The position numbers and the translations under genes are program-made. Below are positions 36,601 through 48,085 of a stretch of DNA of 64,000 bases, in pieces. The notes beneath the pieces were generated by a model. It saw only the letters and a list, made by a program, of their open reading frames with translations, did not search any database and was not told the DNA's origin. The DNA is from Gliomastix tumulicola. Lineage: Eukaryota; Ascomycota; Sordariomycetes; Hypocreales; Bionectriaceae. The stretch covers positions 46,358 through 110,357 of the forward strand of contig BCHX01000013.1 of the NCBI GenBank assembly GCA_001599755.1, read 5' to 3'. Positions within the stretch are counted from its first letter, which is position 1; each line of letters begins with the position of its first letter.

Positions 36601-39600
36601 AGGAACTGGACTAGGCAGTCCCTAAATCTCGTACTGGCTACGAAGCGCATCCCAGCGTCACCACTCGGCATTGATTCGAACGCAACATGCCCAAAGAGAA
36701 GCTTATACGTGGGATTCATCTCGTATTGCTGCGGGAGGCGCTGCCTTGGTAGGCCATTGACAAGCAACTCGCCCGTGACAAGATTGAAATGTATGTCTAG
36801 GCAAGATGAGGAGCTGGATCCTGCGGCTGAGCGGCTTTGTATCCAGCATGTGTTAAGAGCTTCCCACGTGGAGCCCGGCTCGCGGCAGAACCCATTCCAA
36901 TTGGTTCCGATCGCCAAGTCCAAGGCATCAGAATGGCGATGGCAAATGGCGGCTTGCATCGGCTCATGGAAGCGTCGAATAATCCACTGGCTGCGTACAT
37001 CAAGATGGAGTTGGAGAGGGCTGTCGTTGTGGCATGCACTGAACTCGGTTTCCTGCTTCGTGATGAGACCTTCGAAATAGCTGCTGGACGCTTCCAAGTC
37101 GTCCGCGAGCCCAGCAACGTGCTGATCGTCTACTGCGAAAGTCGACAAGCAAACAAGTGCGGTTTCGTAGGCTCGTCGAGAGTATTCAAGCCTCTGAGCC
37201 TTCTCTTGCGAGCTGAAGGCCTTTTGTCGCAGAGTGCGTAGCCACCGGCAACCCACCGCCCGGCATTCGGCCAAGAACTTCAAGCATTCAGGTGCGCTCT
37301 CGTTTGGACACAAAGCTAGTAGGCGGCAGCCCAGCAGGACAAAGACAGCCAGGGCGGTGCGAGACTCCCAGCTTTCCTGGATAGCGGCCAAGCACTGATC
37401 AAGGTTGTCAAGGCAGGCCCTGATGAATCGTGCATCTTCGCCGCGTCGATGTGTCACTCTCCGCCAGGTCGAGTTAGAAAGACCGCACTGCTCTACAGTC
37501 TGCCACATGAATAACATGGTATCGACGTCATTCATGTCAACAAGAGGCATGGCCAGCTGCACTAGGACGTTTTGCCACTGCGTCTCTCGACCTAGTGGGA
37601 GAGAGCATAGAGCTTTGAACTGTTCGATGGACGAGGCCATTGAGCATTGATGCTGGTCAGCGATAACGTGGTTCGGCGCTACTCCGTCCGGGTGCTCCCA
37701 AGTACGGGTGATGAACCGCTGGAGGGAGCTTGACTTCTGTGGGAGCCTGAGAGTGCACTGGCCGGATACATGTTCGGTCGCCTGGTGCGATCGGAGGAAG
37801 CGGTTGGTCTGCTGATTGAAAAGATGCCACTGGGGCCCCGTTTTCAAGCATACCTGCTCCACTTGTATTGACTTGATGAGTTTGTCCCTCCGATGTGTAG
37901 AGGCTTCAGGTTTAACCTCCGACAGCAGGCTCGTTCTAAAACCGTGCGATCGAAAGTGCTGTCTTAGCTCGCTGTAGTCTTCTAGCAAGCAAGTGTATTC
38001 GGGTCCACGCCCCGGGTTCATGAACCCCATCACATCTTGGAGGAGAAACAGGGTACTGTCTCTCCAAGCTCCGAATGCTGACGGCAGCCGCAGCTCGAAG
38101 ATCACGGCCTGCGCTAGGCACGTGTCTTCCGGGAGCGGCCACTCGTGCGCTCTGATACTCAATTTGTTTGCCTCGTCTAAAAGTAGGCACTTCATACACC
38201 TATTTTTATGGTGCTCTGTGATTGAGTCGCCGTACTTGTCAATGCGAGTGCTGTACGTGCAGGCGAGTGAGTTAGACTCTCTAATAAGCTGATGGTATTT
38301 TTCCTTGAGGTCGTGGAACTCTTGGCGCTTGGCGGTTCGTGCGTGCGTAGCACCGTCTATGATCTGAGCTAGAAGACTCTGGTGTGCGTGGGAGCCCCCG
38401 AAATATTTGACCCCGAAATCGTCGCGGGTGCCGAAGTCGAAGATGATGGATCGGCGGGACACCGCTCGTCGGGCCCGCTCTTTCAAGTAGCTTTCTACAG
38501 AGTCAAGGCGCTTCATATGCTTGGCTGACCTGAAGCTAAGAGCCATCCACGGCTTGAGGGGGATCTCTGGCTGAAACTCGGCAACGAGGGGGTGGTTGAA
38601 AATCACGGACTTGTCGCATGCGATCCAAAGCTCAAGCGTCGTTAGGATCATGACCGACATGCCTTCAGGTCTACCACAATACGCCACAGACGCAGCCTTC
38701 TCGTAAGCATACAATAGACTCTGAAGTCTTCGGCAAGTGGATTCAGCCGACTCATGGATCGAGATCCAAGAGCTCAAGTGCTCCGCAACCCACGTCTCGA
38801 ACAAGGCCAGGTTGTACACACAGTAAGGCCCGCCCATGTCAAAGTTCATCCCTGTTGGGAGCTCATGGGCCGCAAAGAATGCAATACCCGGCATTGGCGG
38901 ACAGAATCGAGACGGCGATGGCGTATCCCTCTGAGGGATAGCTTCAAGGTAGCGATCCAGGTCCGGGATCTTGATTGAAGAATCGCTTTGAAGCTGCTTT
39001 GCGCTGAAGGACTGGATGTCGAGTATCCTGGCCGTTTCTTTCGTGATACCGGCCCACCTGTCATGAAGTATCTCTCTTGCTTCCTTGATAACGTTGTCGG
39101 TATACGTCATCCATGCCTCAACCTCTGACACGTCCAGCTTGACAAGCCGCCGAGCGATTTTCACGCTCATCATGTCAAGCTGGTCGCAGCCCCATCCTGC
39201 CTGAACGCAATGATGAAGAAGCTTGGACAAAAAGAAAACCATGAACTTCTTGTAAAGGCTGCTGTCGTATGAACCATTGTTTGTTGGCGGGGAGAGCGTG
39301 CTTTGCAAGGCTGCTCTTAGCAGCAGCCAGACAGGCGAGCGACGCCATGGCAGCTTGCTGCCATGATCCCAGATCACCTCTTCTCTAGTATGCTTCCAGA
39401 AACCGTTGACTTGGCTGTTCGTACCCCCAAAGGCCTGGATCATGGCGGGGAAAAGATTCTTCAGGATGAAAGGAAGAACCGTGTCCCGCTCCTCGACGTG
39501 AGCGGTCTTCGCCTTCCACGCCTTGGGCTGCATCTCGGCGACGCCCTCACGGCTCATAGTTCTGAGCGTATTGGCTACCGTATCTCGAAGATTGACGTCT

Positions 39601-40113
39601 CGGAAGCTTTCGGACGGAATTGATGCCGCAACCTCGGGAAAGTGACGCCTCAAGCGACCGGAAGTGCTGTACACGGCCTCGTTGGAAGGAGAGAGTTCGA
39701 ACAGCTCGAACACCACTTCGTCTTGCATTCTTCGCACTAGGACACCGGCGTTCTGCGACACAACATGCAGTGGAATCAGGCCATCTGTTGCTTGAGTCAG
39801 CCTACTATTTCAAACAGGTCTCCTCAACGCTTTGACTACCTTCGTTGCTAAGCCGGGAGATGGCTTCACCGAGGCCGCTCTCTTCAATGCCCCCGTGCGG
39901 GCTGTTAAACCTCTGGAAGCTTTTCACCGCAGATATGGCCCTGGAGACGAAATGGATGGATGTGCTCTTTTGGTAGGAATTGAATTCGTGAAGCGAGGCT
40001 TCTAGCAGTTCCGAAAGCTTGTGTATCCAGAGGCCCTCATCTTCCTGGCTAGGGAGCCGTGGGGGAAGAAATACATGGTTGACAATACCCTCCAATAGGC
40101 TGTTGGGAATCAT
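30675..40113 (-). CDS. Giant DUF6606/DUF3638/DUF3645 P-loop protein (3,109 aa)
   Basis: Three exons on the minus strand: 40113-39840, 39784-32030 and 31975-30675. Splice phases agree (274, 7755 and 1301 nt; total divisible by three), giving 3,109 residues, usual for this fungal family. The start chosen (MIPNSLLEGIVNHVFLPP) places the conserved NHVFLPPRLP segment at the very N-terminus (DUF6606); a longer upstream frame to 40332 exists but lacks similarity. A Walker-A-like MGEGKST is at ~residue 2062 in DUF3638, DUF3645 (GLDPTREPVTKLAVPFRAKD) at ~2350-2385 and a DEAH-like VVFLDEAHTRG at ~2643. The conserved block RLVQACMRMRKLAVGQSVVF is formed only after splicing intron 2, which supports the model. 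A Glu-rich coiled-coil-like stretch is encoded near 31440-31545. The arrangement suggests a nucleotide-dependent, helicase-like machine, but the biochemical role is not established. Some databases label relatives ubiquitinyl hydrolases; I see no motif that proves this. No inactivating mutation was found. Confidence 0.92.
31976..32029 (-). other. Intron 2 of giant gene (54 bp)
   Basis: Coding-strand donor GTAAGT, branch-site-like TGACTAAC, acceptor TATAG. Removal joins ...RLVQ to ACMRMRKLAVGQ in frame. Read-through would add a short tail and stop at 31986. Confidence 0.93.
39785..39839 (-). other. Intron 1 of giant gene (55 bp)
   Basis: Coding-strand donor GTAGTC (a weaker variant), branch-like GGCTGAC, acceptor CAACAG. 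Splicing joins ...ISRLSNE to DGLIPLHVVSQNAGVLVRR, a run typical of DUF6606. The alternative acceptor CGCAG before AACGCC would not keep the frame with this donor. Confidence 0.8.
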
Positions 40114-41690
40114 GACTGGTCTCCCCTGATCGAAGGCCAAGTTGACTGTGAAATCGTAGAGCGAGGAAGAACGACCGGCCGATGGTTGTTGTTTGTCTTG
40201 CTGAGCGTCTGTGATTGAAATCAAGCAGTATGAGATAGCCTCAATGCCGATGTATCCTGTGCTTTTCGACGTGTGAAGGTAGAGAACCGCGACTAGATAT
40301 ATCCTTGGCGTGAGCGACCACTGGCTGGCCAACCTCCTGAGACACCTGTAGGCTTGCGATATAGTGGCTAGGTATAGCCACCTTCCCTAAGCTACTGCCC
40401 GACATAAAGAGTACCCTAAAATTGAGGTGGCTACTTCCGCCCCGCCTGAATGCCGTGAATTGTAAATCACCCAAACAGAGTCTCAGTCTCCTACTGAATA
40501 GAGTAGGCTAACTCGGGCGGTGAGTTAGATTTTTATCACTCTAGCGTTTGATACAGACGATTCTCGGATTTGAATACTGCAGATAGCTAAGCGCCTCTGG
40601 CCTACACAGATAAGGCACATTTCGTGGCCTTTCCTCACGTTGGCCGCGATAGGCCATACATACCAGCCAGTCTACGTTAAGCAAATGGAACGCACTCAGA
40701 TATTGCGCAGGGAGAATACCACAGCAAGGGGCTAGAGTCCCGATCATTTGTGCAGGCGCTAGTCCCAAACCATGGGCTGACGCGGTGAGCCGATTCGCGT
40801 GTATGATACACATTCCATAGTCGCGAATGTAAGTATCCATCGAGCCCATCTCTCGCTCTTTACTCCCGAGGTAGCCGGTATGCAGCCCCAAGGCACCGCT
40901 CCAAACACCCACGGGCTCATTGACAGATGGCCAGCACTCGCGGGCGCGTCGGAGACCTACGTATGTTTAGAATTCCTCTCAGAGACAATTCTCACAAGTA
41001 TGAGTCTCTGACAGGGGCGGGCAACCCGCTCGGCAATACCTAGATCCAATATGGAGGGACGGGACAGACATGGGAACGTATTCAATCGGTCTGGTAGCAG
41101 GTGGTAGTCCGGTGTGTTTACTTGCCTGGACAAGGCTAGCCGCTAGCTCTGGAATGACTGTAATGGATTGCTCATTTGAGCCGAAATAAAGTCGGGTCAC
41201 CGGCACAAGAGTGTGCAGAATAGCATCAGACGCGGCAAGCTTGAAACCCTGAGCTCGCCTCGACCCTTGGCGCGCAGCTTCTATGGGCGTGAACGGCTAG
41301 TGCAGTGATCATATAGTGAATGGCAAGAATGCCAACATGGCCTGCAGTCCCGCTCAACATTGGCTACTTGTTGGGTTTACGTTGTGTCCTGTCCCGAGAT
41401 AAGCCCACACTGTACGGATGGTTTAACCTGGACGGCATACAACCTTCTAAAGTAGGACCTACGTGCAGGCCGTCAGATCAAAGCCTTCATTGCTATGTAT
41501 GCATCCATGCAGTCGTACTGTCTTCCGGACGACCAGAAAGCGAGGGCCTTGATTACCTGGAAGTACCGATCTGGTGACAAACGGTCCAAACCATTACCTC
41601 TGGATTCGCCAAGGAGAACCCGAGAAGGACTTTGAAGCTGTGCAGTCCGTACTTGCTTACTCCTTGCCTAAAGGTAGAGGAAGATGAAGA
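40114..41690. other. Upstream region of giant gene; no gene recognised
   Basis: GC-normal, about 1.6 kb. The first few hundred bases must include the giant gene's promoter and 5' leader. I see no convincing TATA element. Several 60-120-codon frames on both strands lack recognisable motifs. Confidence 0.45.
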
Positions 41691-42430
41691 GGAAGTTGCG
41701 CACTCCCGGAGGTCATTATGCTGAGCTGTACCGCATTGTTGTAGTGCACGTCGAGTGGGTATATCTCCAGCTTGCTGTTCATCCCCTTGGGTTGCTCGTG
41801 CACGGCAATTTCGACTGCCTGACATGCCCTGTGCTGGTGCCCTCGCTGCGCGCAACCGGCACCGGCCGGCCGTCAAAGCAGCCCCGTATGGACGACTTAT
41901 TTCAGACCCGACCGCCAGATACCGTTTTACGCCGCGTCTTTAACCGGCAACGATGTATAGAGTCGATTCCTGGTCTCCTCACACGTCGCCGTCTACTATT
42001 GTCCGCAGTGAAATGGGATGAAATGCGGGATATCATATTGGCCTCCAATCCGGCCACCGAAGGTTTGCTCCTCATGTCTCGTATGCGGCCATGCGTCATA
42101 TCGCCTCTACTTTCGACCCACACCGGCCTCAATTGAAAGGAAGGCTTCAGGCGCCCGTATCGAAGATCCATCTCTCGACCGATCTCTAGACATCGCCTCG
42201 CCGGCATGGTATTATAATAGTTTGTGTTAGATGGGTGGATAATGGCTATCGGCTTCAGAAGGCCCTACTGGCTATGCCTAAGTGTCGGTATAGCCACAGT
42301 GGCGAGCGCCAAGCCACTCTCATGGCGGGAGCCATTGAGGAGTACTGCGAAGCAAATCGGTTATCATACCGGCGATAGCGCAACACCAAACGACACCTGT
42401 CTGAAGCACCTCTCAAATGTTACGGGATAG
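41690..42430 (+). pseudogene. hAT transposase relic 1 (N-terminal half)
   Basis: hAT transposases cut and paste DNA through an RNase H-like fold. The plus-strand frame has RRRLLLSAVKWDEMRDIILA (about 41985-42045), matching the segment after the zinc finger where hAT proteins show an xxxVEWPEF-like motif. It then runs to a stop after THTGLN (42133-42135). Further on, in another frame, GERQATLMAGAIEEYCEANR is read (about 42303-42361). In a third frame IGYHTGDSATPNDTCLKHLS follows (about 42358-42417), where GDSATPND corresponds to the catalytic DNA(S/T)xND motif with Asn replaced by Ser. At least one stop and two frameshifts break it, and everything C-terminal is absent. It ends tail to tail against relic 2. 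Confidence 0.6.
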
Positions 42431-42470
42431 ATAGGGTGTATGTGATTAGGACGCTACCCCGTCTCTCATC

Positions 42471-45033
42471 TCAACCCATCACATCCCCACCAAAGCTGAC
42501 CACCTCGCCCACGCTGATGGCCTTCTGCCCTATCCAGTTCCGTAGGCACTGTATTTCCTCCATCACCTCAGGGCTTAAACTGTGCCTCTGCGAGCCGACT
42601 GTCAACTTGGTCACACTGAACGTCCGCTCGGGATCTACCGACATGGCAGGGATGGCCAGGATGTCCAGGGCAAACCGACTCAGGCGAGGATACTCTTCCT
42701 GGTGGTCCTTCCACCACAAGATCGGGTTCAAGTTCTCTCGCCGAACCGGCCCTTGCCTCATGTACACACCGAGCTCATCTTCCTCCTCCATCATGTACCG
42801 GTCGCAGCTCTGCATCCATTGGGCAAACTGGCTGGGCTCGCCCTGCTCCACCCCGTTTCTCACCCCATCTCTTGCTGCCTCCGACGGCGCTTTGGCCGGA
42901 TACTGCTGCTCAAAGTACTTTCGCACGCTGCTCTTGGCGTCGCGAAGCCATACGAGTTGCTCGTCGCTCGTCCAATTCGCCTCCAGCCAAGACACGTTCC
43001 AGCGTGGATGAAGAATGACGGCAGCGGGGTAGAGCGGTGATTGGCCCAGAAGACTATAATACTCGTCGAGCTTGGACCAGCAGTTATTGATGGAGATCTG
43101 AAGGCACCGTTGGTGGCCATGAACGGCGCCTTCCGTCCGCGGAAACAGACTAGCATATTCGTCTCGGGTGTGCTCCGGCAAACAGGTCTCGCTCCCACCT
43201 CCCTGCAGAGAACGGCACGCTAGAAACTGACATTGGACTAACGAATAGGAACGATCGAGCCCTACCCGTTCTTGCCGAGGCGTCAGCGTTCCGAGGCTCA
43301 CGTGGAGCATCGCCAGGTGGTGAGAAGAATAGTTTCTGCTCCTCGAAGAAGTTGAGCAAGTATTCCATCCCAACCATCACCTCCCACAAAGCGCCATGAC
43401 GGCCTTCCTTGGCCCAGCCCTGACACCTCATCGTGATCTCGTAGAGTGGCTTGAGGAGACTCTGTATCTCCGCTAGCAAGATCCAGTCCTGCGGTGAAAG
43501 CTGGTCTTGAACGGGTACGCGCTGGCGAGGCTCCGCCGCCTTGGTCTCAAGATAAGCAACGAAATGGTCAATGTGCTCTCGCTTGCGAATAGCACGCTGG
43601 ATCATCAGGAAGGTTGAGTTCCATCTAGTCTCGTTGTTTTGCATGAGCTCGAGGTCAATGGAGGCTCGCTCCTCCTCAAAGAGCTGATAGCAGTCCTTGT
43701 CGAGCTTGTTGCCCGCCAGCGATTTCATCAACTCTCGCCGCTGCGGAGAAGCTCTGACAAAGCGGACAAGGTTGTGCAGCTTACCTACCACGCCGCGCTT
43801 CCGCCAGAGCCGGAGCTCACGCTCCTCCACCTGGAAAGCCGCCTCAGTGAAGGCCTCTCGCTCGAACGAGTCAGGATCCTCTCCCCACAGGAACGCCCGA
43901 GCCGCAAGGTTGATGACATGCCCAAAGCATCGAGTCCGATGGCTTCGCACATCCTCCTCGGCCATGGCGGGATACAATCGACGATAAAGACCTGCTAAGC
44001 ATGTGTCATTGGATGAAGCATTGTCACAGACTCCTGCACCAATTCGATCTCGTATCCCGTACTCGCCAAAGACGTCGTGGAGTATGGTGGCTTGCGTCTC
44101 CCCGGAATGAGCGCCCCACACGCGGCGCAAAGCAAGCAGCCGAGATTGGACTTGAAAGGAGGTATCGAGATAGTGGGCGTGGAGGCCGAGAAAAGCATAC
44201 CGGTTGGGAGGCGTCCACATATCGAAACTGAAGCTGATCCTTGTGATGGCCTTGTCCAGTTGGCTGGCGATGGCTCCCTTCTTCACCTCGAACAGTTTCC
44301 GCACGGTATCGCGCACCGCCTGCCGGGCCCATGGCACCTCTCTCGCCAGAGACGCGTCGTGCAGGTCGAGCATGCGTCGGAATTACGGATTCGACGGCGC
44401 CGTGAAAGGAAGGTTGGCCGTGACAAGCCACCCGACCATCAGCTCTTTCATTTGAGCCACATTGGCTGTCGCGGTCGGGAATTCCAAGCACCGCCGTTTC
44501 GCAGCGGGGAGGTCGCCAGCGCGAGACGAGTCGTCGGCCGCATGGCCGTCCACCTCCGTCATCATGTGAAATCTACAGCCGATTCAGACGCCGAAAGGAG
44601 GGCAAACGGACGAGGATCATGGTCGAGCCTTGGGCGTCGCCATCCGAGCCAAGACGGTTCACGCGGACGCTACATACCTTCGTAGATGCTCAATCGGGGA
44701 CGTGGTGTTTGTCGCGACGAACAGTGAGCTCTTCCCGCCCTCGTCGCATTTCAAGCAAGCCCAGTAGGTCTGCAACGTCCGCAGCTCAGGGCTTATTTCC
44801 GTGAGGAAGAAGCCATGGGCTTGGATCCAGCTTCGTCGGCCTTTGCGGCTCTTGTTGGCAACGTATTCCTCTGGCACGTACCTCTTGCAGCCTATCTGGA
44901 CCGTCGGGAGGTCGGCAAGAGTGGCCCGGCCAGGCTGGGCATGGGTGGATGCAGCGTCAAGCTGCTGTTTCAAAGAGGTGCGCCGAGGGCTGGCTCCCAG
45001 GAAGGCCCCTAGTGACTGCTGCTGTGTCGCCAT
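42471..45033 (-). pseudogene. hAT transposase relic 2 (nearly full length)
   Basis: The minus-strand model starts at 45033. Exon 1 (45033-44678) carries a BED-type zinc finger, C-x2-C in YWACLKCDEGG and H-x4-H in IEHLRRFH, the latter completed by splicing at 44677/44573. Next come SFDMWTPPNRYAFLG, GAGVCDNASSNDTCL, the RCFGHVINLAA histidine motif, NNETRWNSTF, KLDEYYSLLGQSPLYPAAVI and the C-terminal dimerisation region (LSRFALDILAIPAMSVDPER onward). One nonsense codon, TAA at 44385-44383, replaces a likely CAA (Gln), a change in the context RIP favours. A frame change near 43220-43265 may be another short intron (donor GTAGGG at 43265, acceptor TCTAG at 43220) or a small indel. Otherwise this is the most complete transposase in the window. 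Terminal inverted repeats were not identified. The last codons are around 42471. Confidence 0.85.
44573..44677 (-). other. Intron in hAT relic 2 BED finger (105 bp)
   Basis: Coding-strand donor GTATGT, acceptor GCTGTAG. Joining the exons reconstitutes HLRRFH, the histidine pair of the BED zinc finger, which supports a real intron. Confidence 0.7.
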
Positions 45034-45270
45034 AGCGGGTTCCTGTAGACAGGTCGCGGGCGGCGCCTGCGGAGGAGAAAGAAAGGGGTCGAAGCCAGGT
45101 GAGACGCGTCCGGACGCGTAAGGTAATCAGTGTCTACCCCGCTACGTTCCTGGACGACGATTGGTCTAGTGACCTTAGTCCCGGAAGGCACCGCGAAACT
45201 CAGCCCACCCTTACCCTACATCCAAGGGCTTCGATGACCGGAGCATAGGCGGCAAGCCAAAGATTGCTGC
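45034..45270. other. Spacer between hAT relics 2 and 3
   Basis: Presumed promoter side of relic 2. It is GC-rich and without an identifiable terminal repeat. Confidence 0.4.
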
Positions 45271-45390
45271 ATTTCAAGTATATCAAGTATTTCAAGTTTA
45301 TGCCATCGCAGACTTACTTACTTGAAATAATTGAGGCCATCAACTTACTTGACTTACTTGAAATACTTGAAATAATACTTGAATTGAAGT
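45271..45390 (+). repeat. ACTTGA/TCAAGT subterminal repeat cluster
   Basis: At least ten copies of TCAAGT or ACTTGA in both orientations within 120 bp (for example TTTCAAGTATATCAAGTATT and ACTTACTTGAAATACTTGAA). Such clusters adjoin the ends of fungal hAT elements. This one is fused directly to mid-transposase sequence at about 45391. Confidence 0.75.
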
Positions 45391-46598
45391 CAGCCCTGAT
45401 CCGATGCATCGCTCATATCGTAAATCTCTTCCTTCAGGCCTTCCTCCTTGCATTGTCGAAGGAAGCCTTACGCGCCGCCCTCGCCGCAGCCAGCGATGTA
45501 GCCGGCGTTGAGATGGACGAACAATTCTACTTTACCCTATATGATGCATCCACCAACGCGCCAGCGTCGCGGCCCGAAGCTCCGGGCCAGCAAGAACAGC
45601 CTTCAGATGCGGTGTGAAAAGGAAAGCCCAGCAGAGCCACCCGGAAACCCCTTGATTTCAGAGACGATGAATTTAGGGGCTGGCAAGCCATCACGGCGAT
45701 GCGCAGACTGCATGACATGGCAGTGCGGCTTCGAAGCTCATCCATCCACAGCGATCTTTGGATCGAGTGGGCTTGTGGCTCGGGATCGAGAACGACACCC
45801 GATGGAACTCTTGGTATAAGCTGATTGACAATTTAGTTCGAAGACAGTCACAGATCAAATAATTCTTGCTTGACCATGATGAGGAGATCAACGAGAATAT
45901 CCTCAACTCATTAGATTGGGACCACCTTGGAAGAAACTCGTAGATTTCTCCACCCATTCGCATCGGCGACCATATGGGCTAAGGGTAAGAACTCTGCACT
46001 GTCGTAGATATTCACAATCATGGATGATCTGTTCCGACATTATGAGAAGAACAAGGTTTGCTGTCTTTTGAAAGGGTCGACAATCTAACCTAGCTAATGA
46101 TCTGATCCAGGAACACTACCCGAAGCCAGAGATGCTCGATCGCCGCATCCTACATTATATTGAGATGGGCTGGTTCATGCTTAGAAGTATTATATCACGG
46201 TCGAAGATGGGCCCGTCTATACCGCCGCCCGCCTTATTGGTTCTTCAAAGCGAATGAGGTACCTTGAGCGTCACTGGCCCGAGTGGTGGCATAAGAACGC
46301 CATGGCCGGTGTCCGTACCATTTGGGAAGCCGAGTACCAAACACAGCGAAAGACTGGACCTGCAGAGTCGGCTGAGGAGGCATCTGCTTCGAAAAAGCGG
46401 CAGCCCAATGAGTGGGATGCGTTACTCGAAGGGTTGGAATTGACCGAGGACCAGGGCGACAGCATGGACGATCTTGACGACTTTATCGGGGCAACCCCCA
46501 TCGGAACAGCTGATCGCCACTTCAATGGTGGAGTCATAGGGATCAGCGAAAGACCTATCCTCAGCTTAGTATTTTCTCTTGGGATAGAGAACAAATGA
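45391..46598 (+). pseudogene. hAT transposase relic 3 (middle part only)
   Basis: Begins in the conserved LIRCIAHIVNLFLQAFLLA segment without any N-terminal zinc finger or first catalytic region. It continues in changing frames: WQAITAMRRLHDMAVRLRSS (about 45675-45735), a TRWNS-like segment (about 45795-45815), then LDWDHLGKTREFLHPFASAT (about 45910-45970). MDDLFRHYEKNK is followed after an intron by EHYPKPEMLDRRILHYIEMG, then a C-terminal acidic part up to 46598. The usual order of a fungal hAT protein is preserved, but stops and frameshifts are frequent and the C-terminal dimerisation domain is missing. It looks like an internally deleted, non-autonomous derivative that later decayed. Confidence 0.75.
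46056..46110 (+). other. Intron in hAT relic 3 (55 bp)
   Basis: Donor GTTTGC, branch-like TCTAACC and GCTAATGA, acceptor ATCCAG. Splicing joins HYEKNK to EHYPKP in frame. Confidence 0.7.
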
Positions 46599-47249
46599 CC
46601 TGTGGGAATCTGGAGAAGGTTGAATGTATAGGTAACTAGTTGCATGATGGGCATATCCGGAAGAGCGCTGATGGTGGTAAAGGTATTAAGGTTTATCACT
46701 GGTATCTGCCATTCCGACGTGTGTCGCGATCGACGCTTCCGATGCTGATGTGGCCTGCCTTTCTAGACGCGCTGGTCGCTACGAGGATGTCGTCCATACC
46801 TTTGGCCAATCCGATGGTCACATCGGGATCGTTGTCGTGACCCACTGGCAGGCAGGACGCAAAAGAATGCCGCCCGCCATCAGTTCCACGCGCGTGTACA
46901 AGTTGCGCAGCCCTTGACCCACGGCAACGAGGTGATGAGCGGCCGTGACAAAGGCACCAAAGGGGGTGGCAGGGGGTGACAGCAGACGGAGGGGTCAGGC
47001 AAGGGGGCTCGCCGGGAGGGGACGGACTTGGGGCAGACCGGGGTTCGCTCACCACCTTTTCCCTTTTCGTGCTACACCCGTGCTGTCCAAAGTCTCGGGG
47101 TCCGTGCCCTTTTGACCCACGAGCTGCCCAACATCGGCGGCGATGCGTCTACTGCGCCAAGTCACACGCCACACGCCGCGTAGAAGCCCTCCCACCACTA
47201 CTAGCTTGATTTCACCCCCAAGAAGATACGGCTCGACGTGGCCACTCTT
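46599..47249. other. No supported gene
   Basis: GC-normal sequence with short frames only. A minus-strand run, MDDILVATSAS, is reminiscent of a helicase motif but is not supported by context. Confidence 0.4.
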
Positions 47250-48085
47250 GGCCGGTGCATCGACCCCGGCTTAGTTCGATTGATCAGTGCTTTGGTTGAC
47301 ATGGACCCCGGCTTCGGTCAGTCAACTGGTGCATCGGCCAACACTGACCCTGGCTTAGCTCATTTGGCCGGTGCCCTGGCCTGCATGGGCCTTGATCTAG
47401 CGCAGCCGACCTGAGCATGGGCACTAGTCTAGCTTGGTCAATCAATGCCTTGGCCCACAATGATCCCAGCTTAGCTCGGTAGCCGGTGCATCAGCCCTGA
47501 CTTAGTTCAGTCGGCCGGCGTGTTGGCTTACAATGGCCCTGCGCGAAGAAAAAGTACTAGTGAACCAGGGTAGACGAGACCCATTGCACAGGCTAAATGG
47601 GCTAAGCTGGGGTCTATGAAAGGCTAGGGTACTAGTCAATGAAGGCTTACCAGGGTCCATGTGAGTGAAGACGCGGGTTGAGTGAGCTACGCCAGGGCCC
47701 CTGCAAGGTCAGAGTGCTAGTCAGTTTAGCTAGGCTGGGGCCCCTGCTAGCCAGCCGACTGGATGAATGAGCTAAGCCAGGGCCCAAGCAAGTCCACGCA
47801 TCGACTGACCAAGCTAGACAAGGGCCCCTGCCCAGGATGGCAAGGCTAAACTAGGGCCCCTGCACGGCAAAAGTACTAGTTCATCAAGCTAGGCCAGGGC
47901 TATGCAAGCCATAACACCAGACGGCTAGACTAAGCCAGGGCCCATGTCAACACAGAAACTAGTCGTTTGAGCTAGCAAGGGCCCTGGCTTAGCTTAGCCG
48001 ATCGGTGTGTCAGCCTACAGCGGCCCTGGCTTAGTATAGTCGACCGGTTGCCTTGACTGACATCGACCCTGGCTTGGCTTGACCT
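47250..48085. repeat. GC-rich minisatellite array 1, ~42-bp unit, with orientation switches
   Basis: The core GCTAGGCCAGGGCCCCTGCA and its variants recur at about 47599, 47646, 47687, 47730, 47770, 47811, 47845, 47888, 47930 and 47970 (spacing mostly 40-43 bp), with ACTAGT-type words in between. From about 47250 to 47540 the same unit is present in the opposite orientation (CCCTGGCTTAGCTC form), and again from about 47977 to 48085. The array therefore holds three blocks of alternating orientation and could fold on itself. Positions 47816-47992 closely match 56988-57158. Confidence 0.85.

Noticed and set aside
39805..40332. Separate small gene upstream of the giant gene
   Set aside because: Its NHVFLPPRLP region is the conserved N-terminus of the giant protein, and an intron at 39785-39839 joins them in phase.
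46696..46870. Minus-strand MDDILVATSAS resembling a helicase motif (RecQ-like)
   Set aside because: Only about ten residues match and neither the preceding nor the following helicase motifs are present in any frame.
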